DNA of 64,000 nt. It comes from Palsa-892 sp963751615. GTDB lineage: Bacteria > Pseudomonadota > Alphaproteobacteria > Rhizobiales > Xanthobacteraceae. Shown piece by piece: positions 16,969-25,602 of the stretch (its first letter is position 1; the number at the start of each line of letters is the position of its first letter). The stretch covers positions 1,116,001 through 1,180,000 of the forward strand of contig CAVVVG010000005.1 in assembly GCA_963751615.1 (NCBI GenBank). Direction: 5' to 3'. A model generated the notes under the pieces. The model made no database searches and had not been told where the DNA came from. It was given only the letters and a program-made list of their open reading frames with translations. The position numbers and the translations under genes were made by a program.

Positions 16969-18237
16969 ATGTTGAATCTTCGATCACCGATTTTGTCGGC
17001 TACTGTCGTTCTAGCGACTATGCTTATGGGATTGGTCGTTCTGCCGAATGTGATTGCTGCTCAGAGTCGGCGGCCCCAATGCCCAGATAATACGAATATT
17101 CGTTGGACTGACTGTCAAGGCACTTCTACGTTCGCTAACGGAGACAAATACGTTGGTGAATGGAAGGACGGCAAAACCAACGGAAAAGGCACCTATACGT
17201 ATTCCAGTGGCGACAAATATGTCGGTGAATTCAAGGACGACGAGAGAAATGGAAAAGGCACGTATACGTATTCCAGTGGTAACCAATACGTCGGTGAATG
17301 GAAGAACGGCAAAACCAACGGAAAAGGCACCTATACGTATTCCAGTGGCGATAAATACGTCGGTGAATTCAAGGACGACAAAAGAAATGGACAAGGCACT
17401 CATACGTTTTCCAGTGGTAACAAATACGTCGGTGAATGGAAGGACGGCAAAACCAACGGAAAAGGCACCTATACGTATTCCAGTGGCGACAAATACATCG
17501 GTGAATTCAAGGACGACGAAAGAAATGGAAAAGGCACCTATACGTATTGGGGTGGCGACAAATACGTCGGTGAATTCAAGGACGACAAAAGAAATGGCCA
17601 AGGCACCTATGCGTATTCCAGTGGTGACAAATACGTTGGTGAATGGAAGGACGACAAAAAGAACGGACAAGGCACCTATACGTCCACTGACGGTGACAAA
17701 GACATTGGTAAATACAAGGACAACAAAAAGTACGGACAAGGCACTGTTACGTTTCCCAGTGGCACCAAATACGTTGGTGAATGGAAGGACGATAAAAAGA
17801 ATGGACAAGGCATTGTTACGTTTCCTAGTGGCGCCAAATACGTCGGTGAATTCAGGGACGATAAAAAGAACGGACAAGGCACCATTACGTTCGCCAATGG
17901 TGACAAATACGTCGGTGAATTAAAGGACGACAAAAAGAACGGAAAAGGCACCTATACGTATTCCAGTGGCGACAAATACGTCGGTGAATACGAGGACGAC
18001 AAACGAAATGGACAAGGCACCTATACGTATTCCAGTGGCGACAAATACGTTGGTGAATGGAAGAACGACAAAAAGAACGGACAAGGCACCCATACGTCTG
18101 CTAATGGCGAAAAATACATTGGTCAATTCAAGGACGGAAAATACGATGGAAAGGGAACTTTCTACGCTCCTGGTGATACAATCAAGCAATCCGGAATCTG
18201 GAAAGATGGCGAGTTTTTAGGGGGAAGCCCGAGATAG
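16969..18237 (+). CDS. Secreted MORN-repeat protein
   Basis: A 422-residue protein with an N-terminal signal peptide (about residues 1-31, ending VIAAQ) and a short Cys-containing linker (CPDN, DCQG). After that come fifteen consecutive 23-residue MORN repeats (YVGEWKDGKTNGKGTYTYSSGDK type) and a worn sixteenth. MORN repeats form elongated beta structures that often bind lipids or other proteins; no enzyme domain is attached. In the first half the repeats alternate as WKDGKTNGKG / FKDDERNGKG pairs, a 46-residue super-repeat, and the DNA copies are nearly identical, suggesting recent expansion. ATG 16969 or GTG 16966 could be the start. It lies inside the tRNA-Thr segment. Confidence 0.9.
   Translation: MLNLRSPILSATVVLATMLMGLVVLPNVIAAQSRRPQCPDNTNIRWTDCQGTSTFANGDKYVGEWKDGKTNGKGTYTYSSGDKYVGEFKDDERNGKGTYTYSSGNQYVGEWKNGKTNGKGTYTYSSGDKYVGEFKDDKRNGQGTHTFSSGNKYVGEWKDGKTNGKGTYTYSSGDKYIGEFKDDERNGKGTYTYWGGDKYVGEFKDDKRNGQGTYAYSSGDKYVGEWKDDKKNGQGTYTSTDGDKDIGKYKDNKKYGQGTVTFPSGTKYVGEWKDDKKNGQGIVTFPSGAKYVGEFRDDKKNGQGTITFANGDKYVGELKDDKKNGKGTYTYSSGDKYVGEYEDDKRNGQGTYTYSSGDKYVGEWKNDKKNGQGTHTSANGEKYIGQFKDGKYDGKGTFYAPGDTIKQSGIWKDGEFLGGSPR
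17149..18183 (+). repeat. 69-bp tandem repeats encoding MORN units
   Basis: Fifteen tandem 69-base units inside the MORN gene, many differing by only a few bases; the first six also alternate with a 138-base period. Such an array can gain or lose units by slippage or recombination, so copy number may differ between strains and may be collapsed in short-read assemblies. Confidence 0.9.
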
Positions 18238-18319
18238 TCTAAAGAGCTTTTGTCTGCTCAATATCCCTATCTCGTCCCAATCTACAATTTTGCAAATGAG
18301 CAATTTTTATTTTCAAATC

Positions 18320-18333
18320 TGGTGCCGCAAGAG
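18320..18333 (-). repeat. Second short copy of the tRNA-Thr 3' end
   Basis: A 14-base exact match (TGGTGCCGCAAGAG) to the CCA and acceptor end of the intact tRNA-Thr at 18956-18969, in the same orientation and preceded by a similar AAATC. It divides the segment into a MORN part and a part with the 110-residue secreted protein. It may mark a second integration or deletion event at the same tRNA. Confidence 0.65.
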
Positions 18334-18372
18334 CAGGTCTCGGCCATCGCCAGGCTTGGTCACACTCGGAAA

Positions 18373-18705
18373 TTAGTCATACCAACCCAAACAATCTCCC
18401 GCGCTCATAAAGGCACCGGACTTTGTCTGGAAGGTCGCGTTCCCATTCTGAGGAATTGCATCGGCCGCTTGGAACTTGATCGTGGTATCGCCCTTCGATG
18501 CAAATAGAGTTTGCCCTTTCGGAATGGTCGCTGTTGTTATATTAGTAAACGTGACAAGTACCATGTCTGGGCCGCCCAGTGAAACTTTGCAAATCAAAGA
18601 CGTGCTTTTGCCGAGAGTGGGTTGTTGTGCCAGAGCCTCAGATCCGGGTGAGAAAAATAAACCTGCTGTCAAAATAGCCACCGCACACGTTGCAAATCGA
18701 CGCAT
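18373..18705 (-). CDS. Small secreted protein of unknown function
   Basis: A 110-residue protein with a clear signal peptide (MRRFATCAVAILTAGLFFSPGSEALAQ-type, cleavage near residue 27). The mature part of about 83 residues looks like a small beta-rich domain (MVLVTFTNITTATIPKGQTL, TTIKFQAADAIP) with two Cys, one in SLICKVSL and one in GDCLGWYD near the end, that could form a disulfide. I do not recognise a family with certainty. It lies between the internal 14-base tRNA copy and the intact tRNA-Thr, so it is probably part of the accessory segment. Confidence 0.72.
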   Translation of the reverse strand: MRRFATCAVAILTAGLFFSPGSEALAQQPTLGKSTSLICKVSLGGPDMVLVTFTNITTATIPKGQTLFASKGDTTIKFQAADAIPQNGNATFQTKSGAFMSAGDCLGWYD

Positions 18706-18955
18706 TGTTCTTCCTCCCCGTTATTGTTACGGACTCGATTAAGTTAGCTGAACGCATTGCGCTGGATCAAGCTCGATTACGAGAGAAATCGAGACGTCGA
18801 CGACAGTAGTCCTTTACGGGCAGCTTCAACATCACGCCCCAACGATCGCTTCTGCGGAATTGTCAAAATCCTGCGTGAGAGCGGCTCTGGTCGTCACCTA
18901 GTGGCCACCTGAAGCCACCGTAGCGACGGCACCAGTGGCTAAACCATTGAAATCA

Positions 18956-19031
18956 TGGTGCCGCAAGAGGGATTCGAACCCCCGACCCCGTCATTACGAA
19001 TGACGTGCTCTACCAACTGAGCTATTGCGGC
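18956..19031 (-). tRNA. tRNA-Thr(CGT)
   Basis: A 76-base gene including encoded CCA. The acceptor stem GCCGCAA pairs with TTGCGGC, the D arm is AGCTCAGTTGGTAGAGC, the anticodon loop TTCGTAA gives anticodon CGT (plus-strand bases 18996-18998), and the T arm GGGGGTTCGAATCCC is normal. Its 3' half is duplicated at 16551 and its end again at 18320. Confidence 0.97.
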
Positions 19032-19066
19032 TTGGCGCCCCCTGATAGCTGTGCGATCGGTGCATT

Positions 19067-20614
19067 TCAAGCAGTTGGGCCAACGAGCCAGTCAAAGAAG
19101 CGTAACCGCCGCCGCGGCGGCAGCCTATCATCAATCTCCGGACCAGGATCGTCAGGTAGTGGCGGTTCGGCGACGAAGGGAGCAACCCCCTCGGGACGTT
19201 TTGCGGCCGACGCTTTCGGCGCATCGAGAACAGGCACGGTTTTTGTTTGCGGCTCAGTTCTCCGCGCCGGCACCGAAACCGGTGAGGACGCCAAGAAAGC
19301 CTGTTCTGCTGCCTGTTCAAGAACCGGCCCCAGCGAGGCCGTCGGCGGGATCAGCCATTCGAATACATCCAATCTACCGGTGTGCGGCGACGCAGGAAGC
19401 CAGCGCTCGGAAACATAACCGTCGGCGATCCACGCCGGGTCGCGCTTGCCCCGTAAAGCCCGCACGGTCCACTCTCGTGCTTTGCCGTGATCCCCATGCT
19501 CGGAGGCCTCGATCTCCGCCATCAGCAAACAGGCCCGCTGCGTGGGATCACCGAGCAAAGGTATAAGCACTGCACGAGCCTCTTCGAAATGATTGGCGTC
19601 CATTGCGCTACGGGCGAGGGCAAGTCGCGATTCAAAATTGTCTTTTGTTTTCCTCACGAGTTTTTTGACGCGTTTTAGTCGATCTTCGGCAGAATCGCCC
19701 GGCTGCAGACTCGCATAAACTTCGGCAAGATCGGGGTGCGGAATTGCGCCCCATGCCTTTTCGACAATTCCCGCGGCCTTGCGCAGACTTCCCGCGACTC
19801 CGAGCAACCGGCCTGCCAGCGCAGCCGCGGGAACAAGATCCGGGGTAAGTTTTACTGCTTCGAGTGCCAGTTCGCGCGCCTCCGCCGGATTCGTCTCTTC
19901 AATCGAAAGCGCCCGCGCGGTTAGCAAAACCGCCCGATGACGTTTAGCGATCGTTTTATCGATCGCGCGGGCATCGACCGTTTTTTCAAGCGTTTTCAGC
20001 GCACCGCTCCAATCTCCCGCGCGGCACTGAAATTCAATGAGCGCTTCCGCAGCCCATGCAGAGATTGTATCGCCCTGCATCGATTCTTGGGCATAGGCAA
20101 ACGCGGATGCAGCATCGTTCCGGCGAACCGCCTCGACATATAATCCACGCAGGCCTAACAGCTTCGTTTCCGAATGACCAAGCATGGAACGGAATTCTGT
20201 TTCGGCCTTTTCGATATCGCCACTAAGTTGCGCGGTCTGCGCCATCAGCAGCAAGGTCAATGGCTCGTGTCCAACCAATTTCCGCGCTTCGCTCGCCGAG
20301 CGCTGCGCCAGGGTCAAGTTGCCGGCACCGATTGCGATCATGCCTTGCGTGATGGCACGCCATCCTTTTGCACGCCGACGCTCACGGAAGAATAGCGAAA
20401 TCAAATCCGGCGATTTCACTATCAGACGGATTAGCGTCCAGATAAGAATCGCGGCGACCATGGATGCGGCAAGAAGGATGATCGCGACGGTAAGTGATGT
20501 CGAAATACGCCAGTTTTGCCATGTCAAAACGATTTCGCCAGGTCGGTCGACAATCCATGTTGCACCCAATGCAACGAGTGCCACAAAACCGATAAAGACG
20601 ATGATACGGATCAC
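19067..20614 (-). CDS. HemY-like inner-membrane TPR protein
   Basis: A 515-residue protein with two N-terminal membrane helices (about residues 3-22 and 40-65) that make up the HemY N-terminal domain, then a long helical TPR-type region (about 85-400) and a Pro-rich C-terminal tail (PPLPDDPGPEIDDRLPPRR). In proteobacteria it is encoded with the haem genes. It is not the protoporphyrinogen oxidase of the same name in Gram-positives, and its exact function is unclear. It overlaps the mitofilin-like gene by 4 bases and is last in the hemC-hemD operon. Confidence 0.9.
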   Translation of the reverse strand: MIRIIVFIGFVALVALGATWIVDRPGEIVLTWQNWRISTSLTVAIILLAASMVAAILIWTLIRLIVKSPDLISLFFRERRRAKGWRAITQGMIAIGAGNLTLAQRSASEARKLVGHEPLTLLLMAQTAQLSGDIEKAETEFRSMLGHSETKLLGLRGLYVEAVRRNDAASAFAYAQESMQGDTISAWAAEALIEFQCRAGDWSGALKTLEKTVDARAIDKTIAKRHRAVLLTARALSIEETNPAEARELALEAVKLTPDLVPAAALAGRLLGVAGSLRKAAGIVEKAWGAIPHPDLAEVYASLQPGDSAEDRLKRVKKLVRKTKDNFESRLALARSAMDANHFEEARAVLIPLLGDPTQRACLLMAEIEASEHGDHGKAREWTVRALRGKRDPAWIADGYVSERWLPASPHTGRLDVFEWLIPPTASLGPVLEQAAEQAFLASSPVSVPARRTEPQTKTVPVLDAPKASAAKRPEGVAPFVAEPPLPDDPGPEIDDRLPPRRRLRFFDWLVGPTA

Positions 20615-21735
20615 TGCTGTTGTGTCTCCCTGGCAGTCCCCGCCAGCGCAGCGTTCAATAGATTTTTGACCATAGCTTCAGCATCGCGGCGAAAAGTTGC
20701 GGCACCAATCCAATCGCCTGCATCCGATCTGATATTTGTGGGCAAGCGAGACGCTTCCTCGAGCGCGGCGGAAAGATCGCCTCGCGCGAGACAAGTTTCC
20801 ATACGCGCAACGACCGCGCCCACACTCGTACCTTCCGCATTGCCAATAGGACGTACTTCAACCAAGCGGCCGGCATGCGCAAGAAGACGCGCAAAATATC
20901 CGCTCTCCGGCTCGGGTTCGCGCAATAGCTTGGAGGCAAGCGCCGCAAATCGCGCATTGAGGGCTGCAATTGTAGGCAACCCGCTTTCGGCCGCAGATTC
21001 AAGAGAAGCTAACGGTGCCGCGCGCTCTCCGAGTATCGCACGCGCGGCTGCTAGCTCCTTCCTAAAAGGCGTGCCCTTGATGATCGCATCCTGCAACGCG
21101 CCGAGTGCTACGATTTCCGCGGCGTTTGCAACGGCAGGCGGCGGCGACTGCTTTAGCCGGTTTTCTATGGCAGTTATGCGATCGACTAGAGCTTCTGCGG
21201 TCGCCAACGTCGATGTCTGCATTTGCTCGCTCAGTCGACGCAAATCTGAAACGGTGGTTTCAACTTTTTCCGCGCGATTGGTGAGCGGCGTCAGATCCAG
21301 TGCGCGATTTTCGATTGTTATAATCCGCTTTTCGTACCCGGAAACGATTTTTGCGAGCCGCTCGAGCTGCTCGTCGAGAGCCGATGTCGCGGTAACGGGA
21401 TGAAACGTCCCCTCTGTCGATTTCGACGAAAGCCGAGTGATCCCCTCACCGAAAAACAGAAATGTAAGCGCAATTGCCAACCCGCCAGCAAGCACGCCGA
21501 TCATACCCGTAAGCACGAGTAAACCGATCAGATGTTTACCCCCAGAAGAAGCGTTCATGTCGCCGGGGCGCGTCTCCGTTTCATGATTCGCATTCGCCGC
21601 AGTCTCAGCCGCACCGCTCTTGGCATGATCGGGTGGCGTCACGTCGGTTGCCTCAAGTTCAATTACCGGAGCACGAGTTTTGCGGCGCGCACCGGATGAA
21701 CCGGGAACGTCAGTGTCGGAAGGATTGTCCGTCAC
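20611..21735 (-). CDS. Mitofilin/Mic60-like (COG4223) inner-membrane protein
   Basis: A 374-residue protein with a Pro/Ala-rich cytoplasmic N-terminus, one membrane helix (KHLIGLLVLTGMIGVLAGGLAI), a coiled-coil region with regular Leu/Glu/Arg heptads, and a helical C-terminal domain. This is the layout of alphaproteobacterial Mic60 homologues, which shape intracytoplasmic membranes and are encoded in the hem operon between hemD and hemY. The frame opens at 21906 inside hemD, but GTG 21735 has GAGG 8 bases upstream and leaves 65 bases after the hemD stop, so I chose it. Confidence 0.85.
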   Translation of the reverse strand: MTDNPSDTDVPGSSGARRKTRAPVIELEATDVTPPDHAKSGAAETAANANHETETRPGDMNASSGGKHLIGLLVLTGMIGVLAGGLAIALTFLFFGEGITRLSSKSTEGTFHPVTATSALDEQLERLAKIVSGYEKRIITIENRALDLTPLTNRAEKVETTVSDLRRLSEQMQTSTLATAEALVDRITAIENRLKQSPPPAVANAAEIVALGALQDAIIKGTPFRKELAAARAILGERAAPLASLESAAESGLPTIAALNARFAALASKLLREPEPESGYFARLLAHAGRLVEVRPIGNAEGTSVGAVVARMETCLARGDLSAALEEASRLPTNIRSDAGDWIGAATFRRDAEAMVKNLLNAALAGTARETQQQ

Positions 21736-21800
21736 GATCGCATCCTCATTCGGTCCCTTGTCAAAATGGATAGGCCGCCGCAAACGGTGATGCAACCATG

Positions 21801-22505
21801 TCACGCCGCGAAGAGAGCAAAAAGCGCTCGTTCGTTTGGCTTTGCCGCGATTTGAACTTTCGCTCCTTTGGCCAGGAGCGGAGCCGCCACGGCCGCCGAA
21901 AGGCAAAGATGATCCATAGTTATAAGAGCTGCATCGAGCTTATCGTTATTTGCCAATGCAAGGAAAGTCTGCGCGGCGCGAGGCGAATAATGCAAAACGA
22001 CGTCTATTTCTTTCGCAAGAATTTTTTCCCGGATAGCCGCGGAAAAACGAGTAGTGGCCCGAGCGCGATAGACGATCAACGTTGCGACGATGATTCCGGA
22101 GGACGCTACCAGCGCGGAAATATCCTCCGCGCGACTTTCACCCGCAAGATACAGAACGCGCGCGCCTCGCGGCAGCCGATCCATGAGGAGCTTGGCAAGC
22201 GAGTGGATATCTCCGCTGGCAATCTCGATTTTCTCAAAGCCCGCTTCACGAGCAATGTCACCGGTCTGACCGCCAACAGCGAAAAGCGGCAACGAATGAA
22301 ATTTGGACAAGCTTTGTCCCTTTGCAGCAGCCCGCAAAGCATTCGCACTAGTGGCTGCAAGCGCCGAGAATGAGCCTTTCGGCAGATGAAATTTGATCGG
22401 TTCGATCAAAAAAAGAGATTCGACAATTGCTTGATGGCCTAACGCGCTCAATTTTGCCGCCGTGCGCTCAGCATCTTGCTTCGGCCGTGTGATAAGCACG
22501 CGCAT
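21801..22505 (-). CDS. hemD: Uroporphyrinogen-III synthase
   Basis: A 234-residue enzyme that closes and inverts ring D of hydroxymethylbilane in haem and corrin synthesis. Sequence conservation in HemD is low; support comes from MRVLITRPKQDAERTAAKL at the start, FSALAATSANALRA, LYLAGESRAEDI, a VVLHYSPRAAQTF motif and its position three bases after hemC. Its length is normal for the bacterial enzyme. Confidence 0.92.
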   Translation of the reverse strand: MRVLITRPKQDAERTAAKLSALGHQAIVESLFLIEPIKFHLPKGSFSALAATSANALRAAAKGQSLSKFHSLPLFAVGGQTGDIAREAGFEKIEIASGDIHSLAKLLMDRLPRGARVLYLAGESRAEDISALVASSGIIVATLIVYRARATTRFSAAIREKILAKEIDVVLHYSPRAAQTFLALANNDKLDAALITMDHLCLSAAVAAPLLAKGAKVQIAAKPNERALFALFAA

Positions 22506-22508
22506 TGT

Positions 22509-23438
22509 TCATGCATCCAGCACGCCAGCGGCCGCACGAGCGCGTAGCTCGTTTCCGGCATCCGCGCCCATGGCCGCAGCCTCGTTCAGCATCCCTTCGC
22601 GACGGGTCTCGACAGCATCGGATCCATCGGGAGCAATCACGAGACCGTAAAAGTGCAAACGCCCATTTTTTATTTGCGCAAGGCCTGCGATCGGCGCTCG
22701 GCAGGAGCCGTCGAGCGCCGCAAGAAAAGCGCGCTCGGCGGTGAGCGCAAAATGGGTCGGTGCGTGATCGATCGCGCCGATAAATTCCTTCACGCGCTCA
22801 TTGTCTGTACGGATGGCAACGGCGATCGCTCCTTGTCCCGAAGCCGGCGGGAAGACAGCCGGATCGAGTTTGATGTGTGGACGATCCTGAAGCCCTAGGC
22901 GTTCAAGACCTGCTAACGCCAAAATCGCTGCGTGAAATTCGCCCCGCTCGATTTTGTGAAGACGCGTCTCGACATTTCCGCGCATGAGCTTAATCGAAAG
23001 GTCGGGACGAAGGCGTTTTACCAAAGCCTGCCGTCGGATCGAAGACGTCCCGATGGTGGCGCCAGCGGGCAACTTTTCAAGGGTAAAATTTTGCACACTT
23101 ATCAGAACGTCACGCACATCGTCGCGCGGGGGGTAAGCCGCGAGAGAAATGCCCTGCGGCAACAACGTTGGAACGTCTTTCGCCGAATGCACGGCGAAAT
23201 CCACACGCCCGCTCAAAAGCGCTTCGTCGATTTCCTTCGTGAACAAACCCTTGCCACCCACATCAGCGAGCGACTGATTAAGCACACGATCACCGGTGGT
23301 TCGCATGGCAACGATTTCGAAATCCGATTCGCGCAGCCTATGGGCGACGCAAAGCCGCGCCCGCACGATCTCCGTCTGCTTGATGGCAAGCGGGCTTCCA
23401 CGCGTACCGATGCGATAAGGGCTTAAGGATTGCGCCAT
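22509..23438 (-). CDS. hemC: Hydroxymethylbilane synthase (porphobilinogen deaminase)
   Basis: A 309-residue enzyme that polymerises four porphobilinogens into hydroxymethylbilane. It has IGTRGSPLAIKQ at the start, GGKGLFTKEID, the catalytic Asp in HSAKDVPT at about residue 88, TSSIRRQAL, and the dipyrromethane cofactor Cys246 in LDGSCRAPIAG. It heads the hemC-hemD-mitofilin-hemY operon and diverges from tsaD across 110 bases. Confidence 0.97.
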   Translation of the reverse strand: MAQSLSPYRIGTRGSPLAIKQTEIVRARLCVAHRLRESDFEIVAMRTTGDRVLNQSLADVGGKGLFTKEIDEALLSGRVDFAVHSAKDVPTLLPQGISLAAYPPRDDVRDVLISVQNFTLEKLPAGATIGTSSIRRQALVKRLRPDLSIKLMRGNVETRLHKIERGEFHAAILALAGLERLGLQDRPHIKLDPAVFPPASGQGAIAVAIRTDNERVKEFIGAIDHAPTHFALTAERAFLAALDGSCRAPIAGLAQIKNGRLHFYGLVIAPDGSDAVETRREGMLNEAAAMGADAGNELRARAAAGVLDA

Positions 23439-23548
23439 GCGGCTGAGCAGTGCTAGGGGCTGCGAGGCCCGCGGTTGAGTTCTAGAACTATCTTACCTGG
23501 GTAGTGGCGTTAGCAGAAATGCCCGCTAAATTCACGGGTGGAGGCGCC

Positions 23549-24592
23549 ATGTTAATCCTCGGGATCGAGACAACTTGCGACGAAACCGGGGCCGCTATCG
23601 TCCATCGCGATGACGAAGGACGCGGCGAGATCCGCTCCAATATCGTCCTCTCGCAGCTCACAGAACATCAACCCTTTGGCGGCGTCGTGCCCGAAATCGC
23701 CGCGCGCGCGCATGTGCAAGTGCTGGATCAAGTCATTCAAACTGCCATGGTCAAAGCAGATTTGGAATTTTCCGCGCTGGATGGCGTTGCGGCATCGGCA
23801 GGACCGGGGTTAATCGGTGGCGTGATTGTTGGCCTGACGATGGCTAAGGCACTTTCGCTTGTTATTGGGAAACCGCTTCTTGCCGTAAATCACCTCGAGG
23901 CTCATGCACTTACGGCCCGACTTATGCAGAACCTCGATTTTCCCTATTTGCTTCTTCTGGTATCGGGCGGCCACACACAACTTGTTTCAGTCGAAGGCGT
24001 AGGAAATTACGTACGCATCGGCGGGACGCTCGACGACGCAATCGGTGAAGCCTTTGACAAGACAGCAAAGCTGTTAGGGCTTCCCTATCCTGGCGGTCCG
24101 GCTGTCGAACGCTGCGCACTCGACGGGGATCCGCGCCGCTTCAAGCTGCCGCGTCCGTTGTTCGGACGGCCCGAGCCGAACTTTTCACTTTCGGGCCTGA
24201 AAACCGCCGTTCGCCTGGAAGCCCAGCGAATCGCGCCCATATCGCGCAGGGATATCGCCGACCTGTGCGCGGGATTTCAGGCGGCCATTATAGATATCAT
24301 AACCGACCGCGTGCAGGTCGCGCTCAAACTTTTACGCGAACGCGGAGGAACCCCGAACGCCATTGTAATGGCCGGTGGCGTCGCAGCCAACCGCGCCATA
24401 AGACAAGTCATGGAAGAAATGGCTGCTTCAGTTGAACTGCCTCTCGTGGTTCCTCCGGCAGAGCTTTGCACAGACAACGGCGCGATGGTCGCATGGGCAG
24501 GCGCTGAACGTCTCGCTCTCGGTTTGACAGACGCGCTCGACGTGCGGCCGCGCGCACGCTGGCCGCTAGACACAAATCCGGTCCCTGGCTGA
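23549..24592 (+). CDS. tsaD: tRNA N6-threonylcarbamoyladenosine synthase subunit TsaD
   Basis: A 347-residue Kae1/TsaD protein that transfers the threonylcarbamoyl group to A37 of ANN-decoding tRNAs. It begins MLILGIETTCDETG, has the metal-binding His115 and His119 (NHLEAH), LLLVSGGHTQL, and the ATP-binding VMAGGVAANRAIR and ELCTDNGAMVAW. The frame is open from GTG 23504, but ATG 23549 gives the conserved N-terminus and has GGAGG close upstream. It is followed 10 bases later by gpsA. Confidence 0.95.
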   Translation: MLILGIETTCDETGAAIVHRDDEGRGEIRSNIVLSQLTEHQPFGGVVPEIAARAHVQVLDQVIQTAMVKADLEFSALDGVAASAGPGLIGGVIVGLTMAKALSLVIGKPLLAVNHLEAHALTARLMQNLDFPYLLLLVSGGHTQLVSVEGVGNYVRIGGTLDDAIGEAFDKTAKLLGLPYPGGPAVERCALDGDPRRFKLPRPLFGRPEPNFSLSGLKTAVRLEAQRIAPISRRDIADLCAGFQAAIIDIITDRVQVALKLLRERGGTPNAIVMAGGVAANRAIRQVMEEMAASVELPLVVPPAELCTDNGAMVAWAGAERLALGLTDALDVRPRARWPLDTNPVPG

Positions 24593-24602
24593 TTGGCCGC
24601 GC

Positions 24603-25595
24603 ATGACAGCTTTTCAACGCATCGGAATCATCGGCGCGGGCGCTTGGGGAACGGCACTCGCCAATGCAATCGTATCCGCTGGCCGCTCCGTCGTTCTGTA
24701 CGCACGGGATCCGAACGTTGCGAGAGAAATCACAAAAACACGCACGAATGCCTCGCGTCTGCCCGGCATCGCTGTCTCAAATGAAGTAGAAACGACATCT
24801 TCACTTGGAGAAGTGGCTGAGAAGGATGCAATTCTTTTGGCGGTACCGACAGCGGCAATACGCGCTGTTGCGACATCGTTGGCTTCTCTCGTGAATCCTT
24901 CGATCCCGCTCATTGCGTGTGCAAAGGGGATCGAACGCGACAGCGGAAAATTTGTTACAGAAATTCTCGCAGAGACGACCTCGCTTGCACGTGCAGGGAT
25001 TCTCTCAGGTCCAAGTTTCGCCAGCGACGTAGGCAAAGGGCTGCCTACCGCGGTGACTCTCGCGGCCCATGAAGAAAAGTTGGCAGCCGGACTTTCCGAA
25101 GCGCTGAGTTCGCCAACATTCCGCCTCTATCATTCGACCGATGTGCGCGGTGTCGAGATAGGTGGTGCGGCGAAGAATGTGTTGGCGATCGCGGCTGGAA
25201 TCGTCGTCGGACGTGGATTGGGATCGAGCGCACAGGCGGCGCTTACGACGCGGGGCTTTGCCGAACTCGTAAGATTCGGCCGTTCCTACAATGTTAGGAC
25301 AGAAACTCTTACTGGTTTATCTGGCCTTGGCGACCTTATTCTGACCTGTTCTTCACCGCAATCGCGAAACTTTGCGCTTGGTACTACGATCGGACGGGGC
25401 CGTGCACCAAAGGATTTAAGAGGTGGACCGCTCGCCGAAGGGGTTTTTACCGCACCAATCCTGATCGAAATTGCGAAGAGGAGAGGCGTGGAGATGCCGA
25501 TCGCACAATCTGTTGCTGGCGTCCTTGCGGGGCATATCAACGTTGAGGAAGCAATTTCGAATTTATTAGCTCGCCCATTGAAAGCGGAAATCTAG
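24603..25595 (+). CDS. gpsA: Glycerol-3-phosphate dehydrogenase [NAD(P)+]
   Basis: A 330-residue cytosolic enzyme that makes sn-glycerol-3-phosphate for phospholipids. Motifs are the Rossmann GAGAWG at residues 11-16, IACAKGIER, LSGPSFA, the catalytic Lys in GGAAKNVLAIAAG, and TLTGLSGLGDLILTC with SRNFALG. Its position after tsaD is the usual one in this order. Confidence 0.97.
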   Translation: MTAFQRIGIIGAGAWGTALANAIVSAGRSVVLYARDPNVAREITKTRTNASRLPGIAVSNEVETTSSLGEVAEKDAILLAVPTAAIRAVATSLASLVNPSIPLIACAKGIERDSGKFVTEILAETTSLARAGILSGPSFASDVGKGLPTAVTLAAHEEKLAAGLSEALSSPTFRLYHSTDVRGVEIGGAAKNVLAIAAGIVVGRGLGSSAQAALTTRGFAELVRFGRSYNVRTETLTGLSGLGDLILTCSSPQSRNFALGTTIGRGRAPKDLRGGPLAEGVFTAPILIEIAKRRGVEMPIAQSVAGVLAGHINVEEAISNLLARPLKAEI

Positions 25596-25602
25596 CTGTC
25601 CC

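Noticed and set aside
17011..17877. 288-codon open frame on the minus strand through the MORN gene, and a plus-frame of 289 codons
   Set aside because: Both are shadows of the repeated MORN coding sequence; the repeat keeps other frames open. They have no ribosome-binding site and only repetitive translations.
17149..18183. Regular 69-base repeats that might suggest a CRISPR array
   Set aside because: The units are tandem with no unique spacers and are translated as MORN repeats.
20516..21403. 295-codon plus-strand frame
   Set aside because: Lies antisense to the mitofilin-like gene; Ser/Ala/Arg-rich composition with no motif, a typical shadow.
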